Shown piece after piece: positions 7,724 to 9,083 of a DNA stretch of 9,083 bases. Position 1 is the first letter of the stretch. Each line of letters starts with the position of its first letter. Made by a program: the position numbers and the translations under genes. This DNA is from DATFGK01 sp046712825 (GTDB lineage: Bacteria > Actinomycetota > AC-67). Under the pieces are notes generated by a model that ran no database searches, was not told where the DNA came from, and worked only from the letters and a program-made list of their open reading frames with translations. The stretch is taken from positions 1 through 9,083 of the forward strand of contig JBKKCR010000065.1 in the NCBI GenBank assembly GCA_046712825.1. The letters are read 5' to 3'.

Positions 7724-8898
7724 CCGACCCGCTCGATGATCGCCGCCGAGCCCAGGCCGCCGCCCGCGCACATCGTCGCGCAGCCGTACCGGCCGCCGGT
7801 TCGCTCGAGCTCGTGCAGCAGGCTCACGAGGAGACGCGCCCCGGTCGCGCCGACCGGATGCCCGAGCGCGATCGCCCCCCCGTTTGGATTGACCTTCTCC
7901 GGGTCGAGGCCAAGCTCACGCACGCACGCGATGGTCTGGGCCGCGAACGCCTCGTTGATCTCGATGATGTCCAGGTCGTCGATCGCGAGTCCTGCCCGTT
8001 TCAATGCCTTCGGCACAGCCTCGATCGGGCCGGTGCCGGTGAAAGCGGGGTCGACGCCGGCCGACGCCCATCCGCGGATGACGGCGCGCGGCGTAAGGCC
8101 GAGCTGTTCGGCGCGTTTCGCGCTCGTCACGACCAGCGATGCTGCGCCGTCGTTGATGCCGGAGGAGTTGCCGGCGGTCACCGTTCCACCTTCCACGTAG
8201 GCGGGCGGGAGCGCCGAGAGCTTCTCGAGCGACGTGTCGCGGCGTGGCCGTTCGTCGGTGTCGAAGATCCTCGGTTCGCCCTTCCGCTGGGCCACGGAGA
8301 CGGCTACGATCTCCGGCTCGAACGTGCAGGCGTCGATCGCGCGAACCGCGCGCTGGTGCGAGCGCAGAGCCCAGCGATCCTGGTCCTCGCGTGTGATCCC
8401 GAAGCGCTCGGCCGACGACTCACCCACGTTGATCCCGACCGACAACGACGCCATCGCCGGCGGATGGGACGGCGGGGCGACGACGATCTCGGGCGGCCTG
8501 CGCGGGTACGCGCTCGACGGCTTCTTCATGAGCCAGGGCTGCTGGCTCATGCTCTCCGCGCCCCCGGTCAGGAACGCCTCGCCGATGCCGGCCCAGATCG
8601 CGGTGGCGGCCTGGGTGACGGCCTCGAGGCCGGTGGCGCACGCGCGGATCACCGACATGCCGGGGACGTCGTGCGGGACGCCTGCCGCGAGGCCGACGAA
8701 TCGGCCGACGTTTCCGCCGCCGCCGATCGTCTCCCCGAAGATCACGTCGTCGAAGACCGACGGGTCGATGCCCGCACGCGCGATCGCCTCCCGGGCGACG
8801 ATGATCCCGAGATCCCAAGCCGGCACGGTCGCGAGCGAGCGGCCGGCCTCGCCGATCGGGGTCCGGACGGCCGAGATGATGACGGCGGCGTCAGTCAC
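7720..8898 (-). CDS. Thiolase (acetyl-CoA C-acyltransferase family), complete
   Basis: The 392-residue product is a full-length thiolase. It starts TDAAVIISAVRTPIG, and the acyl-accepting nucleophile is Cys87 in IRACATGLEA. NSSGINDGAASL lies at 244-255, INEAFAAQ at 314-321, His347 in GHPVGATGAR (347 is the catalytic histidine) and Cys377 in CATMCAGGGLG. All catalytic residues are therefore present. The loop usually read as MGxTAE is here VGINVGESSAE (about 154-164), so the acyl pocket may differ from biosynthetic thiolases. It shares little local sequence with the truncated thiolase at the left edge, so the two are not a recent duplication. I chose the GTG at 8898 because it gives the family N-terminus MTDA and has GAGG just upstream, though only 3 bases away. 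A TTG at 8907 would add three residues (MRT) and is possible. It overlaps the aldehyde dehydrogenase start by 4 bases and is the probable first gene of the operon. Confidence 0.94.
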   Translation of the reverse strand: MTDAAVIISAVRTPIGEAGRSLATVPAWDLGIIVAREAIARAGIDPSVFDDVIFGETIGGGGNVGRFVGLAAGVPHDVPGMSVIRACATGLEAVTQAATAIWAGIGEAFLTGGAESMSQQPWLMKKPSSAYPRRPPEIVVAPPSHPPAMASLSVGINVGESSAERFGITREDQDRWALRSHQRAVRAIDACTFEPEIVAVSVAQRKGEPRIFDTDERPRRDTSLEKLSALPPAYVEGGTVTAGNSSGINDGAASLVVTSAKRAEQLGLTPRAVIRGWASAGVDPAFTGTGPIEAVPKALKRAGLAIDDLDIIEINEAFAAQTIACVRELGLDPEKVNPNGGAIALGHPVGATGARLLVSLLHELERTGGRYGCATMCAGGGLGSAAIIERVG

Positions 8899-8921
8899 GG
8901 TCCTCAAACGCTAGCCCGTGG

Positions 8922-8945
8922 GGCCGGGAATCGCCAGAGCCGGCC
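8922..8945 (-). other. Small GC hairpin between the cyclase and the thiolase
   Basis: On the minus strand GGCCGG (8945-8940) can pair with CCGGCC (8927-8922) around a 12-base loop, starting one base after the cyclase stop region. There is no T-run after it, so it is not a standard intrinsic terminator. It may be a weak terminator or chance in GC-rich DNA. Confidence 0.25.
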
Positions 8946-8946
8946 T

Positions 8947-9083
8947 TTAGCCCTTGACGGCGAACAGACGCCACTCGTCGGGGATGCCCTTGAGGGTGTG
9001 CGTGCCGCGTTCCGTGAACGCGATCCCAGATCCCGCGACGAGCTCCTTGACGGTGCTCGACACCAGCACCTCGCCGGTCGCCG
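8947..9083 (-). CDS. Class III adenylate/guanylate cyclase-type protein, C-terminal end only
   Basis: Only the last 44 residues and a TAA stop (8947-8949) are in the window; the gene begins beyond the right edge. The fragment reads TGEVLVSSTVKELV near its start, then GIAFTERGTHTLKGIP and ends EWRLFAVKG. This is the typical tail of the class III nucleotide cyclase catalytic domain (GEVLVS...F.DRG...LKG...W.L+.V), as found in many actinobacterial cyclases fused to other domains. The active-site metal aspartates and substrate-specifying residues lie outside, so activity, cAMP versus cGMP preference, and any fused regulator or membrane domain are unknown. It is co-directional with the catabolic genes and ends 48 bases before the thiolase start. 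It could be the first gene of the transcript, or an independent gene with a promoter in between. Confidence 0.85.
   Translation of the reverse strand, partial: ATGEVLVSSTVKELVAGSGIAFTERGTHTLKGIPDEWRLFAVKG

Noticed and set aside
7724..7771. 16-residue N-terminal extension of the aldehyde dehydrogenase
   Set aside because: It lies within the thiolase end in another frame; the ATG at 7723 gives the expected family start.
6290..8200. Two plus-strand open frames of about 300 codons
   Set aside because: Antisense to the aldehyde dehydrogenase and thiolase, whose motifs are intact on the other strand.
8922..8945. Intrinsic terminator after the cyclase gene
   Set aside because: The stem is only 6 base pairs and no T-run follows; listed only as a low-confidence hairpin.
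1..9083. CRISPR arrays, tRNA/rRNA genes, insertion sequences or defence islands
   Set aside because: No direct-repeat arrays, RNA signatures, transposase motifs or terminal inverted repeats were seen; coding density leaves no room for them.

Overview
The window is GC-rich and almost fully coding. All seven genes I can support lie on the minus strand, so they read from the right end of the window to the left. High GC, heavy use of codons ending in G or C, 4-base ATGA overlaps between genes and a class III nucleotide cyclase fit an Actinomycetota-like soil or sediment bacterium. That placement is an inference, as there is no rRNA or other taxonomic marker here.

In transcription order (right to left) the genes are: the last 44 codons of a class III adenylate/guanylate cyclase-type protein (8947-9083); a complete thiolase (7720-8898); an NAD(P)-dependent aldehyde dehydrogenase (6287-7723); a HyuA/acetone carboxylase beta-type ATPase subunit (4166-6271); a HyuB/acetone carboxylase alpha-type subunit (2344-4152); a secreted copper protein that joins a PHM-like (peptidylglycine monooxygenase-like, SURNod19-like) region to a C-terminal cupredoxin domain (806-2347); and a second, different thiolase running off the left edge (1-776). 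Junctions from the first thiolase onward are -4, +15, +13, -4 and +29 bases, so these six genes look like one operon. The cyclase end lies 48 bases upstream and may or may not belong to it.

Together the genes suggest a catabolic operon for a ketone- or carbonyl-containing compound. The HyuA/HyuB pair would perform ATP-dependent carboxylation of a ketone or hydrolysis of a cyclic amide. The aldehyde dehydrogenase would oxidise an aldehyde intermediate, and the two thiolases would cleave 3-ketoacyl-CoA products. No CoA ligase, CoA transferase or carboxylase gamma subunit is visible, so the route is incomplete here and the substrate unknown.

The most unusual gene is the copper protein. It has a candidate for every ligand of a two-copper PHM-type monooxygenase and a complete type-1 (blue) copper site in one exported chain. 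It is translationally coupled to a cytoplasmic carboxylase/hydantoinase subunit. No stretch above 50 bases lacks a gene, and I saw no RNA gene, mobile element, CRISPR array or notable repeat.
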